DNA of 64,000 bases from Pseudarthrobacter sp. L1SW. Lineage in GTDB: Bacteria; Actinomycetota; Actinomycetes; Actinomycetales; Micrococcaceae. Position 1 is the first letter of the stretch. Every line of letters begins with the position of its first letter. A program made the translations under genes and the position numbers. The stretch covers positions 434,001-498,000 of the forward strand of contig NZ_CP078079.1 of the NCBI RefSeq assembly GCF_020809045.1, read 5' to 3'. Shown here one piece after another: positions 41,725 to 51,181 of the stretch. Below the pieces are notes generated by a model. That model saw nothing but the letters and a program-made list of their open reading frames with translations, searched no databases and was not told the DNA's origin.

Positions 41725-42812
41725 TGGGCCGCGTCCTGGTGGCGCGCCTGGACAGCATGGGAGACGTCCTGCTGGCCGGTCCTGCAGTCAGGGCCGTTGC
41801 CAACGGCAGGATCCCGGACGGCAGCAAGCCCAACCACGTGGTCCTGCTGTGCGGCAGGCAGGGGGAGGCTGCGGCAGGCGTGCTGCCGGGAGCCGCGGAG
41901 GTCTACAGCTGGGACAGCCCGTGGATCATGAACCCGGCCCCCAAAATGACCGGGCCGCACGCCGACAGGCTGATCGAATATGTCCGGAACTCCAGGATCA
42001 CTGAAGCCGTGATCCTCACGTCCTTCCACCAGTCCCCCCTGCCGCTGGCGCTGCTGCTGCGGCTGGCCGGCGTTGAGCGCATCACCGGCGCGTCCACCGA
42101 CTATGCGGGCTCCCTCCTGGACGTCCGGCTCAAGCCGGGGGAGGACTTCCCCGAGGACCAGCCCGAGGCGGAACGCGCGCTTGGCATCGCCGAGGCCGCA
42201 GGCTTCAGGCTCCCGGCCAGCGACGACGGCAAGCTCCACGTGGCGTCCGTGCCGGATGTCCGGGACCTGGTGGGCCAGGAGCCGTATGTGGTGGTCCACC
42301 CCGGCGCGGCCGTTCCCGCACGGGCCTGGCCGCCGCTCCACCACGCGGCCGCCGTCGAACTCCTCCAAGGTGCGGGGCACCGCGTGGTGGTGACGGGCGG
42401 TCCCGGGGAAACATCGCTGACCGCAACGGTGGCAGGGCCCTCGGCGCTGGACCTCGGGGGCCGGACGGACCTGCACACCCTGGCCGGCGTCATGGCCGGG
42501 GCCGAGGCGGTGGTCACCGGCAACACCGGTCCCGCACACCTCGCGGCGGCCGTGGGCACGCCCGTTGCCTGCCTCTTTTCGCCGGTGGTGCCCGCCATCC
42601 GCTGGGCACCGTACGGGGTCCCGCTGGAACTCCTCGGGGACCAGAACGCAGCCTGCCGGATGACCCGCGCCCGCGTCTGCCCGGTTCCGGGCCACCCCTG
42701 CCTGGACTCCGTGTCCCCCGAGGACGTGGTGGCGGCGGTGGAGCGCCTGATGGGCGGAGTGAGCTCCTTCAGTACCCACGTCAGCACCCGTAGAAAGGCC
42801 CGTAACAGATGA
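41724..42812 (+). CDS. Glycosyltransferase family 9 (heptosyltransferase homologue)
   Basis: A 362-residue GT9 protein with the WaaF/WaaC layout. The N-terminal RVLVARLDSMGDVLLAGPAVRA replaces the usual R-x-x-x-x-G-D-x-x-x-x-x-P. The C-terminal NDP-sugar half has VVVHPGAAVPARAWP, the mid HRVVVTGGPGE and VTGNTGPAHLAAAVGTPVACLF. GT9 enzymes use ADP-heptose, which agrees with the GmhA/GmhB/HldE genes in the same cluster. Its acceptor cannot be a classical LPS core in this Gram-positive. It is coupled to both neighbours (TAATG and ATGA overlaps). Confidence 0.88.
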   Translation: MGRVLVARLDSMGDVLLAGPAVRAVANGRIPDGSKPNHVVLLCGRQGEAAAGVLPGAAEVYSWDSPWIMNPAPKMTGPHADRLIEYVRNSRITEAVILTSFHQSPLPLALLLRLAGVERITGASTDYAGSLLDVRLKPGEDFPEDQPEAERALGIAEAAGFRLPASDDGKLHVASVPDVRDLVGQEPYVVVHPGAAVPARAWPPLHHAAAVELLQGAGHRVVVTGGPGETSLTATVAGPSALDLGGRTDLHTLAGVMAGAEAVVTGNTGPAHLAAAVGTPVACLFSPVVPAIRWAPYGVPLELLGDQNAACRMTRARVCPVPGHPCLDSVSPEDVVAAVERLMGGVSSFSTHVSTRRKARNR

Positions 42813-43843
42813 AAATCCTGCTCTGGCATGTCCACGGTTCCTGGACGGACGCCTTTGTGCGCGGCCGTCACGAGTACCTCCTTCCTGTCCTGCCAGGGGG
42901 CGGACCCTGGGGGCTTGGCCGTGCAGGCAGGGACTGGCCTGCGTCTGTGCGGGAGGTGGACCTCGCCTCGCTGGACGCGGCGGAGGTTGACGCCGTCGTC
43001 CTCCAACGCCCGCAAGAACTCGACGAAGTTGCCCGGCTGCTGGGCCGGCGGCCAGGCGCGGACCTTCCTGCCGTGTATGTGGAGCACAACACCCCCAAGG
43101 GAAATTTCCCCAATACCAGCCACCCGCTCGCGGACCAGACCAGCATCCCCCTGGTCCACGTGACGCACTTCAACAGGCTGGCCTGGGACAACGGCTCGGC
43201 ACCCAGCCTGGTGGTGGAGCACGGAATCCCGGACCCCGGACAGCTCTACACGGGGGAACTGCCCGAATTGGGGGTGGTGGTGAATGAACCCATCCGCCGC
43301 GGCCGCGTCACCGGAACGGACCTGTTCCCCGCCTTCGCTTCAGTGGCGCCGCTGCAGGTCTTCGGCATGCAGACCGAGGGCCTGGCCGCCGCCACCGGGA
43401 TCGCGGAGTCACGCCTGACCCCGCGGGGCGACCTGAAGACCCTGGAACTGCACCGTGAACTGGCCAAGTGCCGCGTGTACATCCACCCCATGCGCTGGAC
43501 CTCCCTGGGACTGTCCCTCCTGGAGGCCATGCACCTGGGCATGCCGGTGGTTGCCCTGGCCACCACCGAAGCGCCCCGCGCGGTGCCGCCGGAAGCCGGC
43601 GCCGTCTCCGCCGACATCGACGAACTGCTCCGCTGCGCGCGGCGGCTGGTGGCCAATCCGGAGGAAGCACGACGGCGGGGAGCCGCCGCCCGCGAGGCGG
43701 CACTGGAACGCTACGGCCTGGGTAAGTTCCACCACCGCTGGGACGAGATCCTGGCGGACCTCGGCAGCAAGTCCGGCCACCGCCACAACGAACCCCTGGA
43801 CGAGCGGATCCTCGTTCCGGCGCGGGAGAGGAAGACCCCATGA
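42809..43843 (+). CDS. GT-B glycosyltransferase (GT4-like)
   Basis: A 344-residue GT-B glycosyltransferase, somewhat short. The N-terminal [24 protein letters not shown] is a typical acceptor-binding start. The C-terminal nucleotide-sugar half has [31 protein letters not shown] (E-x7-E region, about residues 224-254). NDP-sugar unknown; an NDP-heptose donor is possible from context. It overlaps the genes on both sides by ATGA. No signal peptide or membrane helix is seen, so it acts on the cytoplasmic side. Confidence 0.82.
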   Translation: MKILLWHVHGSWTDAFVRGRHEYLLPVLPGGGPWGLGRAGRDWPASVREVDLASLDAAEVDAVVLQRPQELDEVARLLGRRPGADLPAVYVEHNTPKGNFPNTSHPLADQTSIPLVHVTHFNRLAWDNGSAPSLVVEHGIPDPGQLYTGELPELGVVVNEPIRRGRVTGTDLFPAFASVAPLQVFGMQTEGLAAATGIAESRLTPRGDLKTLELHRELAKCRVYIHPMRWTSLGLSLLEAMHLGMPVVALATTEAPRAVPPEAGAVSADIDELLRCARRLVANPEEARRRGAAAREAALERYGLGKFHHRWDEILADLGSKSGHRHNEPLDERILVPARERKTP

Positions 43844-45093
43844 GAATCTCGATGATTTCCGAGCACGCCAGCCCATTGGCGGCACTTGGCGGAGTGGACG
43901 CTGGCGGGCAGAACGTGCACGTCGCGGCGCTGTCCGAAGCCCTTGCCAAGCGGGGCCACCAGGTCACCGTGTACACCCGCAGGGATTCAACGGAGCTTCC
44001 CGCCAGGGTCCAGGTGGGCCGCCGCCTTGAGGTGGTCCATGTGGATGCAGGACCGGCACGCCACGTTCCCAAGGACGAACTGCTGCCCTTCATGGGCGAG
44101 CTGGCGGACGGCGTGGCCAAAGACTGGATCCAGCGGCCGCCGGACGTGGTGCACGGCCACTTCTGGATGTCCGGCGTGGCCGCCCTCGATGCAGCCAGGC
44201 GGCCCGATGCCGGGTACCGCGTCCCCGTCATCCAGACCTTCCACGCCCTTGGCACGGTCAAACGGCGGCACCAGGGCGCGGAGGACACCAGCCCGCAGGA
44301 ACGCCGCTGGCTTGAACCGGGTGTGGGACGCTCCGCGGACCGGATCATTGCCACCTGCTCGGACGAGGTGTTCGAGCTCAAGGCCATGGGTATCAGCACC
44401 GCCAAGATCTCCATCGCCCCCTGCGGCGTGGACCTGGGCTTCTTCTCCGCCGAGGGTCCCGTGGATGCGCGGGCGCGCCGGCACCGCATCCTCTCGGTAG
44501 GCCGCCTGGTGCCGCGCAAGGGCGTGGATTTGGTGATCAGGGCGCTGCCGTACCTCCGCGAGGCAGGATTCGACGACGTCGAGCTCCTGATCGTGGGCGG
44601 CGGCGGGGACTCCGGGGCGCTCGAGGCCGATCCCGAGGTGCGCCGCCTGATGGACCTTGCCGCCGAATTGGGCGTCTCGGACCAGGTGAGGCTGCAGGGC
44701 CAGGTGCCGCGGGAGGCGATGCCGGGGATTTTCCGCAGTGCCGATGCCGTGGTGTGCGCCCCCTGGTACGAGCCCTTCGGCATCGTTCCGCTGGAAGCCA
44801 TGGCCTGCGGCGTCCCCGTGGTGGCTGCGGCCGTGGGCGGCCTCCGTGACACCGTGGTGGACCACGGGACCGGGCTGCACGTGCCGCCGCGCGACCCCGA
44901 GGCCATCGCGTCCGCCCTGGCCACGCTGCTGGATAACCCCACACTGCGGGCAGAGCTCGGAAACGCGGGCAGGCTGCGGGCCCGGACCAGGTACTCGTGG
45001 GACCGGGTGGCTGCCGAAACCGAAAAGGCCTACCAGCAGGCTGTGGCGGGGGCCCCTGCCGGCGTTGTCCCGATGGAAGGAGCGGCACTGTGA
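43840..45093 (+). CDS. Glycosyltransferase family 4
   Basis: A 417-residue GT4 enzyme. [28 protein letters not shown] at the N-terminus resembles sucrose-synthase/MshA-type GT4 proteins. The donor site has [20 protein letters not shown] and the E-x7-E motif in [21 protein letters not shown] (about residues 307-327). It would transfer a nucleotide-activated sugar with retention. It is coupled by ATGA to the upstream GT and by GTGA to the GmhA-like gene. Its similarity to MshA (glycosyl-inositol) is noted, but the heptose context favours a glycan role. Confidence 0.87.
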   Translation: MRISMISEHASPLAALGGVDAGGQNVHVAALSEALAKRGHQVTVYTRRDSTELPARVQVGRRLEVVHVDAGPARHVPKDELLPFMGELADGVAKDWIQRPPDVVHGHFWMSGVAALDAARRPDAGYRVPVIQTFHALGTVKRRHQGAEDTSPQERRWLEPGVGRSADRIIATCSDEVFELKAMGISTAKISIAPCGVDLGFFSAEGPVDARARRHRILSVGRLVPRKGVDLVIRALPYLREAGFDDVELLIVGGGGDSGALEADPEVRRLMDLAAELGVSDQVRLQGQVPREAMPGIFRSADAVVCAPWYEPFGIVPLEAMACGVPVVAAAVGGLRDTVVDHGTGLHVPPRDPEAIASALATLLDNPTLRAELGNAGRLRARTRYSWDRVAAETEKAYQQAVAGAPAGVVPMEGAAL

Positions 45094-45800
45094 CTGCCGA
45101 ATGGTCCCTTCGTGAAACCGACCTGCGCACTTTGGCCGCCACGCCGGCCCTCCCCGCGGTCCTGCCGGGTTCCGGCTTTGTGGACCCGGCCAGCTCGGAC
45201 ATCGTGCTGACGCACCTGGACAATGTGCTGCCGGCGCTGGATTCGCTGCGCAGCCAGTCCAGCCGCCTTGCGGCCTGGGGAGTGGAGCTTGCCCAGCGCC
45301 TGCTGCGCGGGCAGCGGCTGCTCGCAGCCGGGAACGGCGGCTCGGCGGCGGAGGCGCAGCACCTGACTGCCGAGCTGGTGGGCAGGTTCGACGGCGAACG
45401 CGTCCCGTTCTCCGCGATCTCGCTGCACGCTGAGTCGTCCGCCGTCACGGCCATCGCCAACGATTACGGCTTCGATGACGTCTTCGCGCGGCAGGTGCGC
45501 GCGCACGGCCGGTCCGGCGACGTGCTGATGCTGCTGTCAACGAGCGGCAAGAGCCCCAACCTGCTGCGGGCGGCGGAGGTTGCCGCAAAGCTGAACATCA
45601 CCACCTGGGCGCTGACCGGCGTCGGGCCCAACCCCCTGGCCGACGCCTGCGATGAAGCCGTGATGATCGACGCCCTCAACGCCAACGCCCAGGAAGGACA
45701 CCTCATCGCCCTGCACGCGATGTGCCGTGCGTTCGACCTGGAAGTGGGACGGCGCAGCGCCCCCGACGCAGGCCTGTCATTGCGGGGAGGCCGGCCATGA
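45090..45800 (+). CDS. SIS-domain phosphoheptose isomerase (GmhA-like)
   Basis: A 236-residue SIS protein. The phosphosugar-binding [22 protein letters not shown] (about residues 78-99) is the GmhA hallmark, with His in QHL and Glu in [17 protein letters not shown] (about 149) and the C-terminal [10 protein letters not shown] helix (His in the active site of GmhA) follow. About 45 extra N-terminal residues are not in E. coli GmhA. Reaction: sedoheptulose-7-phosphate to D-glycero-D-manno-heptose-7-phosphate. GTG start at 45090 with GGAAGGAG upstream; ATGA overlap with HldE-like 1. Confidence 0.88.
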   Translation: MTAEWSLRETDLRTLAATPALPAVLPGSGFVDPASSDIVLTHLDNVLPALDSLRSQSSRLAAWGVELAQRLLRGQRLLAAGNGGSAAEAQHLTAELVGRFDGERVPFSAISLHAESSAVTAIANDYGFDDVFARQVRAHGRSGDVLMLLSTSGKSPNLLRAAEVAAKLNITTWALTGVGPNPLADACDEAVMIDALNANAQEGHLIALHAMCRAFDLEVGRRSAPDAGLSLRGGRP

Positions 45801-47341
45801 GGATCGTGGTGGTGGGTGACGTGATGCTGGATGTGGACCTGTCCGGTGACGCCACCCGGCTCAGCCCCGATGCGCCCGTGCCCGTGGTGGATGTTTCCGG
45901 GGTGAAGCGGCGTGCCGGCGGTGCGGGCCTGGTAGCCCGGATGCTCGCCCAGGACGGCTGGCCCGTGACGCTGGTGACGGTCCTGGGCGATGACGACGCC
46001 GGGCGGCAGCTGGAACAGCACCTCGCCGGAGTGCGGCTGGTCTCAGGTCCCAGCGGCCACGCCTCGCCCGTCAAGACCCGGGTCAGGGCCGGATCCCACC
46101 CGGTGGTCCGTTTCGACCAGGGCTGCGGGAAGGCCCCCATTCCGGACGTCACGCCGGCCATGCTCCGCGCCGTCGAGAAGGCCGGAGTGATCATCGTGGC
46201 CGATTACGGCAGGGGCCTGGCGGCGAATCCGCAGCTGCGGGACCTCCTGGCCCGGCTGGCCGGGACCATCCCCATCATCTGGGACCCGCATCCCGCCGGC
46301 GCGGCCCCCGTACCGGGCGTTGCCGTAGTGACCCCCAACCTCGCCGAAGCGAGCAAGGCGGCGCAGGCGCTCGCCGGGGAACGCGGCGGCGGGCAGGCCG
46401 CGGCGTCCGCCGGCGCTGGCCGGGACGTTCACGGCGTGGCCGGGGATCCGCCGGCGCAGGAGCCGCAGGATGAGGCCGTCCAGGCCGGCCGGATCCTGCT
46501 GGAGCACTGGCAAAGCCGTGCCGTGCTGGTGACCAAGGGTGAACAGGGCGCGGTGCTGCTGCGGGAGGGCCGGACTTCCCCGGATGCCGTCCCGGCGCCC
46601 CGGGTGGAAGCGGGCGATCCCTGCGGTGCGGGTGACCGGCTCGCTGCCAGCCTGGCCGTCCACCTCCTTGCCGGCAGGGAGCTCGGGGAGGCCGCCAGGC
46701 TCGCAGTCCATGATGCCGCCGACTTCCTGGCCAACGGGGGAGTATCTGCCTTTCCCGACTCCGAAGCGGACCCCGAAACAGGCCCCGGGACAGGCCGCGA
46801 GGCAGAGGCTGCTTCCGGCGCGGGCGCCGGTGCCGCCACTGCCGGTCCGCTGAGGCCCCCCACCCCGGTTGGCGGCAAGCGCCGCATCAGCGAACCGCTG
46901 CTGCTGGCCCGCGTGGTGCGGGACAACGGCGGCAAGGTGGTGGCCACCGGCGGTTGCTTCGACCTCCTGCATGCCGGCCATGTCCGGTCCCTTGCGGCCG
47001 CCCGCGAGCTGGGGGACTGCCTGATCGTCTGCCTCAACTCCGATGATTCGGTACGCCGGCTCAAGGGGCCGGAGCGTCCCATCATCGGCCAGCAGGACAG
47101 GGCCGAACTGCTGCTGGCCATGGAATGCGTGGACGCCGTGATGATCTTCGATGAAGACACCCCGGAAGCGGCCCTGGAACGGCTTCGCCCGGACATCTGG
47201 GTCAAGGGCGGTGACTACAAGGGCGCCCGCCTCCCGGAGGCCGACCTCGTGGAGAAGTGGGGCGGTCGGTGCCTCACCGTCCCCTACCACCCCGCCCGTT
47301 CCACCACCGGACTGGCCGATGCCCTCGCCAAGGTGAGCTGA
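45797..47341 (+). CDS. Bifunctional heptose-7-phosphate kinase/heptose-1-phosphate nucleotidyltransferase, HldE-like copy 1
   Basis: 514 residues. The N-terminal PfkB kinase domain starts [18 protein letters not shown], includes SPDAPVPVVDV, and ends with the catalytic GDPCGAGDRLAASLAV (about residue 275). The C-terminal RfaE2 nucleotidyltransferase starts ATGGCFDLLHAGHVRSLAAA (about residue 384) and has the SDDSVRRLKGPERPI and VKGGDYKG motifs. Compared with copy 2 it has an Ala/Gly-rich insertion (about 195-230) and a Glu/Gly/Pro-rich linker (about 318-360). Together these produce NDP-heptose. It ends the tightly coupled first block of six genes. Confidence 0.9.
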   Translation: MRIVVVGDVMLDVDLSGDATRLSPDAPVPVVDVSGVKRRAGGAGLVARMLAQDGWPVTLVTVLGDDDAGRQLEQHLAGVRLVSGPSGHASPVKTRVRAGSHPVVRFDQGCGKAPIPDVTPAMLRAVEKAGVIIVADYGRGLAANPQLRDLLARLAGTIPIIWDPHPAGAAPVPGVAVVTPNLAEASKAAQALAGERGGGQAAASAGAGRDVHGVAGDPPAQEPQDEAVQAGRILLEHWQSRAVLVTKGEQGAVLLREGRTSPDAVPAPRVEAGDPCGAGDRLAASLAVHLLAGRELGEAARLAVHDAADFLANGGVSAFPDSEADPETGPGTGREAEAASGAGAGAATAGPLRPPTPVGGKRRISEPLLLARVVRDNGGKVVATGGCFDLLHAGHVRSLAAARELGDCLIVCLNSDDSVRRLKGPERPIIGQQDRAELLLAMECVDAVMIFDEDTPEAALERLRPDIWVKGGDYKGARLPEADLVEKWGGRCLTVPYHPARSTTGLADALAKVS

Positions 47342-47404
47342 CTCGCCAGGTGAGCCAGCCGCCCACCCGCCCCAAAGTTTGTATTTCCCATTGAAAGGAA
47401 CACC

Positions 47405-48121
47405 ATGACTGCAGAAGTAAATGTGCCTGCCTCGCAGACCCCCGGCCGCGTGCTCGTAACGGGAGGTGCCTCCGGACTGGGGGCCGCCGTCGTCGACGCC
47501 GTCCTCAAGGCGGGCGGCACCCCGGTGGTGCTGGACCGGGACATCAGCAGCGTCTCCAACGTCAAGGCCTTCGAAGTGGACGTGGCGGACCGCGCCGCCG
47601 TGGAGGCCGCAGTAAAGGAAGCCGCCGAATCGCTTGGCGGGCTGGAAGCCGTGGTCACCGCAGCCGGCATCGACCGCTGCGGCAAGCTCGCCGACGTCGA
47701 AGCCACCGAGTGGGAAAAGGTCATCGGCGTGAACCTGATGGGCACGGTGTCCGTGGTGCGGGCGGCCCTGCCCTACCTCAAGGCCAGCCACGGCCGGGTG
47801 GTGACCGTTGCTTCCACCCTGGGCAAGCGCGCCGTTGCCGATGCGACGGCCTACTGCGCCTCGAAGTTCGGCGTGGTGGGCTTCAGCCACGCGCTCGCCG
47901 CCGAGACGGGGGGAGAGATCGGCGTGACCACCATGATCCCCGGCGGCATGAAAACGCGGTTCTTCGATGACCGCACGGAGCAGTACAAGCCGCAGGACGA
48001 TTCGCGCCTCAACGACCCCGCCAACACCGCGCAGGCCATCCTGTTCGCGTTGAACCAGCCCACCGGCTGCGAGGTCCGCGAAATGCTGATCTGCCACGAG
48101 GAAGAGGGCTCCTGGCCCTAA
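47405..48121 (+). CDS. Classical SDR oxidoreductase
   Basis: A 238-residue classical short-chain dehydrogenase. VTGGASGLGAAVVDAVLKAG is the cofactor motif, VVTAAGID near residue 83, the catalytic Ser in TVASTLGKRA near 138, and YCASKFGVVGF near 151. It is too short to be the extended-SDR epimerase HldD, so it probably oxidises or reduces a sugar hydroxyl or a related alcohol. It is 63 bp after HldE copy 1, with AAAGGA before the ATG, and 41 bp before the aldehyde dehydrogenase. Confidence 0.86.
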   Translation: MTAEVNVPASQTPGRVLVTGGASGLGAAVVDAVLKAGGTPVVLDRDISSVSNVKAFEVDVADRAAVEAAVKEAAESLGGLEAVVTAAGIDRCGKLADVEATEWEKVIGVNLMGTVSVVRAALPYLKASHGRVVTVASTLGKRAVADATAYCASKFGVVGFSHALAAETGGEIGVTTMIPGGMKTRFFDDRTEQYKPQDDSRLNDPANTAQAILFALNQPTGCEVREMLICHEEEGSWP

Positions 48122-48162
48122 AGGCAACAGTCCACCAGACCGGAAACGACGGGAGGAACACC

Positions 48163-49599
48163 ATGCCCACCACTGCCATCGAAACAACAACGGACCAGGA
48201 ATTGGCTGAGCGCGGCGGCATCACCATCCGCAACCCGCGCACCGGGGAGGTCCTCTGGACCGTGCCGGAGGCCGGGCCGGATGCCGTGGCCCGTGCCGTG
48301 GAGGTAGCCCGCAGCGCGTCCCCGGACTGGGCTTCCACTGCCGCAGCCCAGCGGGGTGCCGCACTCAAGGCGGCCGCGCGCGCGCTCGATGCGGCCGCCC
48401 AGGAACTGGCCGGGCTGAATGCCAGCGAAACGGGCCGGCCGGTGGACGAATCGCTGGCGGGGATTGCCGCCGGAGTGTCCACCCTGGAGCAGTATGCCGA
48501 GCTCGGCCCCATCCACCGCGGCCTCAGCCTGCGGGGAAATGCGCTGGCCTCGGACTACACGGTGGCGGAGCCGCGGGGAGTGGCCGCGCTCCTCACCCCG
48601 TGGAATGATCCCGTGGCCGTGGCCTGCGGGTTGATCGGCGCCGCGCTGGTCACCGGCAATACCGTGATCCACAAACCCAGCGAGCGCTGCCCGCGCCTCG
48701 GCGAAGCCCTCGGGGAGGTCCTGGCGCCGGCCTTCCCGCCGGGTGTCTTCCAGACGCTGTCAGGCGGCGCGGGCGTCGGCGCGCTCCTTGCCGAGTCCGA
48801 GGTGGACGTTATCGCGCACGTGGGCTCAAGCGCTTCCGGTGCCCGCATTGCCAGGGCCGGAGCGCTCACCGGTGCCCACGTCATCCGGGAAAACGGCGGA
48901 AACGATCCGCTGCTGGTGGACCGGGACGTGGATCCCGTGTGGGCAGCCGAGCAGGCCGCGATCGGCGCCTTCAGCAACAGCGGGCAGATCTGCGTGGCGG
49001 TTGAACGGATCTACGTCCACGAGGCCATCGCAGCCGAATTCTGCGCCGCCCTGGAGGCAGAGGCCGCGCTCCGCAACGGCCACGGCACGGTTGCCCCGCT
49101 GGTGGACGGGCGGATGCGCGAGGCCGTCCACGCACACGTGGCCGACGCACTGCAGCAGGGCGCCCGCGCCGTGGAGGGCGGCGCCCTTCCCGACGGTCCG
49201 GGCTCCTTCTATCCCGCCACGGTGCTGACCGGATGCACCGACACAATGGAGGTGATGACCGAGGAAACCTTCGGGCCCGTCGCGCCGGTGCAGGTGGTGA
49301 AAACGTTCGACGACGGCCTGCGGCTCGCGTGCAGCGGCAGGTATGGCCTCGCTGCCACAGTCCTGTCCGGCAATATTGCCCACATCCAGCAGGCGGTGGC
49401 CGCCCTTCCCGTGGGCACGGTGAAGATCAACGAGGTGTTTGGCGGTGCCCCCGGCGGCGCCGCCCAACCGCGGGGTGCGAGCGGTGCCGGTTTCGGCTAC
49501 GGCCCGGAACTCCTGGATGAGTTCAGCCGGGTGAAAGTGGTGCACATCGCGGCACCGCCAGCCCAGGCAACACAGCAAGAGGGGGAGGACCGGCCATGA
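48163..49599 (+). CDS. Aldehyde dehydrogenase family protein
   Basis: A 478-residue NAD(P)-dependent ALDH. The general base Glu is in the ENGGNDPLLV region (about residue 246), the catalytic Cys in SNSGQICVAVERIYVHEA (about residue 279), and TEETFGPVAPV near 365. It oxidises an aldehyde to a carboxylate. In this cluster it could make a uronic-type or modified heptose, or detoxify an intermediate. The ribosome site GGGAGGAA precedes the ATG, and its stop overlaps HldE copy 2 by ATGA. Confidence 0.87.
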   Translation: MPTTAIETTTDQELAERGGITIRNPRTGEVLWTVPEAGPDAVARAVEVARSASPDWASTAAAQRGAALKAAARALDAAAQELAGLNASETGRPVDESLAGIAAGVSTLEQYAELGPIHRGLSLRGNALASDYTVAEPRGVAALLTPWNDPVAVACGLIGAALVTGNTVIHKPSERCPRLGEALGEVLAPAFPPGVFQTLSGGAGVGALLAESEVDVIAHVGSSASGARIARAGALTGAHVIRENGGNDPLLVDRDVDPVWAAEQAAIGAFSNSGQICVAVERIYVHEAIAAEFCAALEAEAALRNGHGTVAPLVDGRMREAVHAHVADALQQGARAVEGGALPDGPGSFYPATVLTGCTDTMEVMTEETFGPVAPVQVVKTFDDGLRLACSGRYGLAATVLSGNIAHIQQAVAALPVGTVKINEVFGGAPGGAAQPRGASGAGFGYGPELLDEFSRVKVVHIAAPPAQATQQEGEDRP

Positions 49600-51134
49600 G
49601 CATCACGCCCGAGGCAGGGGACCTGTCGCAGCAGCGGGCGCTCGCCGAATGGCTGCCCGGGCGGCTGGCGGCGGAGCAGCCGGCCATCCTGGTGCTCGGC
49701 GACGTCATGCTGGACGGGTGGTGGAGCGGCAGCATCGAGCGGCTCTGCCGTGAGGCCCCGGCTCCGGTGGTGGACATCCAGTCCCGCGCGTCCGTACCCG
49801 GCGGGGCCGCCAACACCGCCATGAACCTGGCCGCCCTGGGGGCGCGGGTGTCCGTTGCCGGCATCATCGGAACGGACGACGCCGGGGTGGACCTCCGGAG
49901 CCAGCTGGTGGCGGCGGGGATCGACGTCACCTACCTGCTGGACCACCCGGACATGGTCACCACCACCAAGATCCGGATCAGCAGCGGCGGCCAGGTGATG
50001 CTCCGCATCGATGACGCGGCCAAGTCCGTGCCCGCCGAAGCGCTGGCGGAGCTGGCCGCCTCGGTGCGCGCCGCCGTCGAGCACCAGGACTCCGTGATGG
50101 TGTGCGATTACGGCACCGGCGTCCTGGCGGACCCCGTCCGCCGCGGCCTGGAGGACGCCCTGGCGGGCAAGGACCGCGGGGACGCCGGCGGGCGGCCCCT
50201 GCTGGTGGTCGATTCGCACGACCCCCGGCCCTGGGCCGCGCTGCATCCCGACCTGGTGACCCCCAACGCGCAGGAAACGGCGCGGATGCTGGATGTGCGG
50301 CTTCCCGAGGGGCAGGACAGGGTGGCCGAGGTGGGCAGGCACGCGGATGCGCTGCTGGCGGCCACGGGAGCAGGAGCCGTGGTGGTCACGCTGGACCGCG
50401 ACGGCACCGTCCTGCTGAGGCCGGACGGCGTCACGCACCGGACGTGGGCGCGCCCGGCCGCCGAAAAGCAGGCGTCGGGAGCAGGCGACACTTTTGTGGC
50501 CGCCCTGACCCTGGCGCGTTCGGCCGGCCTGCCGCTGACGGCGAGCCTGGACCTGGCGCAGTCCGCTGCGGACGTGGTGGTGCACCAGCCCGGCACGTCG
50601 GTCTGCAGCACGGCACAGCTCAGCCGGTACCTGAAGGCCTTCGCGGACACCGCCCTGGGTGCGGACGAACTGGAACGGCAGCTGGAAGTGCACCGGGCGG
50701 AGGGGCAGCGCATCGTCCTGACCAACGGCTGCTTCGATGTGCTGCACAGCGGGCACACCCGGTACCTAAACCAGGCCAAACAGCTGGGCGACATCCTGGT
50801 GGTGGCCCTGAACAGTGACGGCTCCGTCCGGCGGCTCAAGGGCGCGGGACGGCCCATCAACGGGGTCGCGGACCGGGCCGCCGTGGTGGCGGCACTGAGC
50901 TGCGTGGACTACGTGACCGTCTTCGATACCCCCACCGCGGCCCCGCTGATCCGGCAGCTCCGGCCCGAGGTGTACGCCAAGGGCGGGGACTACACCCCGG
51001 AGATGCTGGCCGAAACCCCGGCCGTGGAGGAGTACGGCGGCCGGGTGGCCATCCTGGATTACGTGGCGGAGCGTTCCACCACTGCCGTGGTGAACCGGAT
51101 CCGCGAAGGTGAAGGGGCGGTGCAGACCAACTAG
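49596..51134 (+). CDS. hldE: Bifunctional heptose-7-phosphate kinase/heptose-1-phosphate nucleotidyltransferase, HldE-like copy 2
   Basis: 512 residues and closer to canonical HldE than copy 1. The kinase half has LVLGDVMLDGWWSGSIERL, EAPAPVVDIQSRASVPGGAANTAMNLAALG and the catalytic KQASGAGDTFVAALTLAR (about residue 290). The nucleotidyltransferase half has LTNGCFDVLHSGHTRYLNQA (about residue 375), NSDGSVRRLKGAGRPIN and AKGGDYTPEMLAET. Both active sites look intact. With GmhA and GmhB it completes an NDP-D-glycero-beta-D-manno-heptose pathway. A second intact copy in one cluster is unusual. ATGA-coupled to the ALDH. Confidence 0.92.
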   Translation: MSITPEAGDLSQQRALAEWLPGRLAAEQPAILVLGDVMLDGWWSGSIERLCREAPAPVVDIQSRASVPGGAANTAMNLAALGARVSVAGIIGTDDAGVDLRSQLVAAGIDVTYLLDHPDMVTTTKIRISSGGQVMLRIDDAAKSVPAEALAELAASVRAAVEHQDSVMVCDYGTGVLADPVRRGLEDALAGKDRGDAGGRPLLVVDSHDPRPWAALHPDLVTPNAQETARMLDVRLPEGQDRVAEVGRHADALLAATGAGAVVVTLDRDGTVLLRPDGVTHRTWARPAAEKQASGAGDTFVAALTLARSAGLPLTASLDLAQSAADVVVHQPGTSVCSTAQLSRYLKAFADTALGADELERQLEVHRAEGQRIVLTNGCFDVLHSGHTRYLNQAKQLGDILVVALNSDGSVRRLKGAGRPINGVADRAAVVAALSCVDYVTVFDTPTAAPLIRQLRPEVYAKGGDYTPEMLAETPAVEEYGGRVAILDYVAERSTTAVVNRIREGEGAVQTN

Positions 51135-51181
51135 GGTTGGATACTCGAACTGGTTGGACGGACTGAAGCGGGGCACGGGTC

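Noticed and set aside
49596..51134. Calling copy 2 an RfaE fusion pseudogene duplicate of copy 1
   Set aside because: Both domains have intact catalytic motifs and no stops, so both copies look functional.
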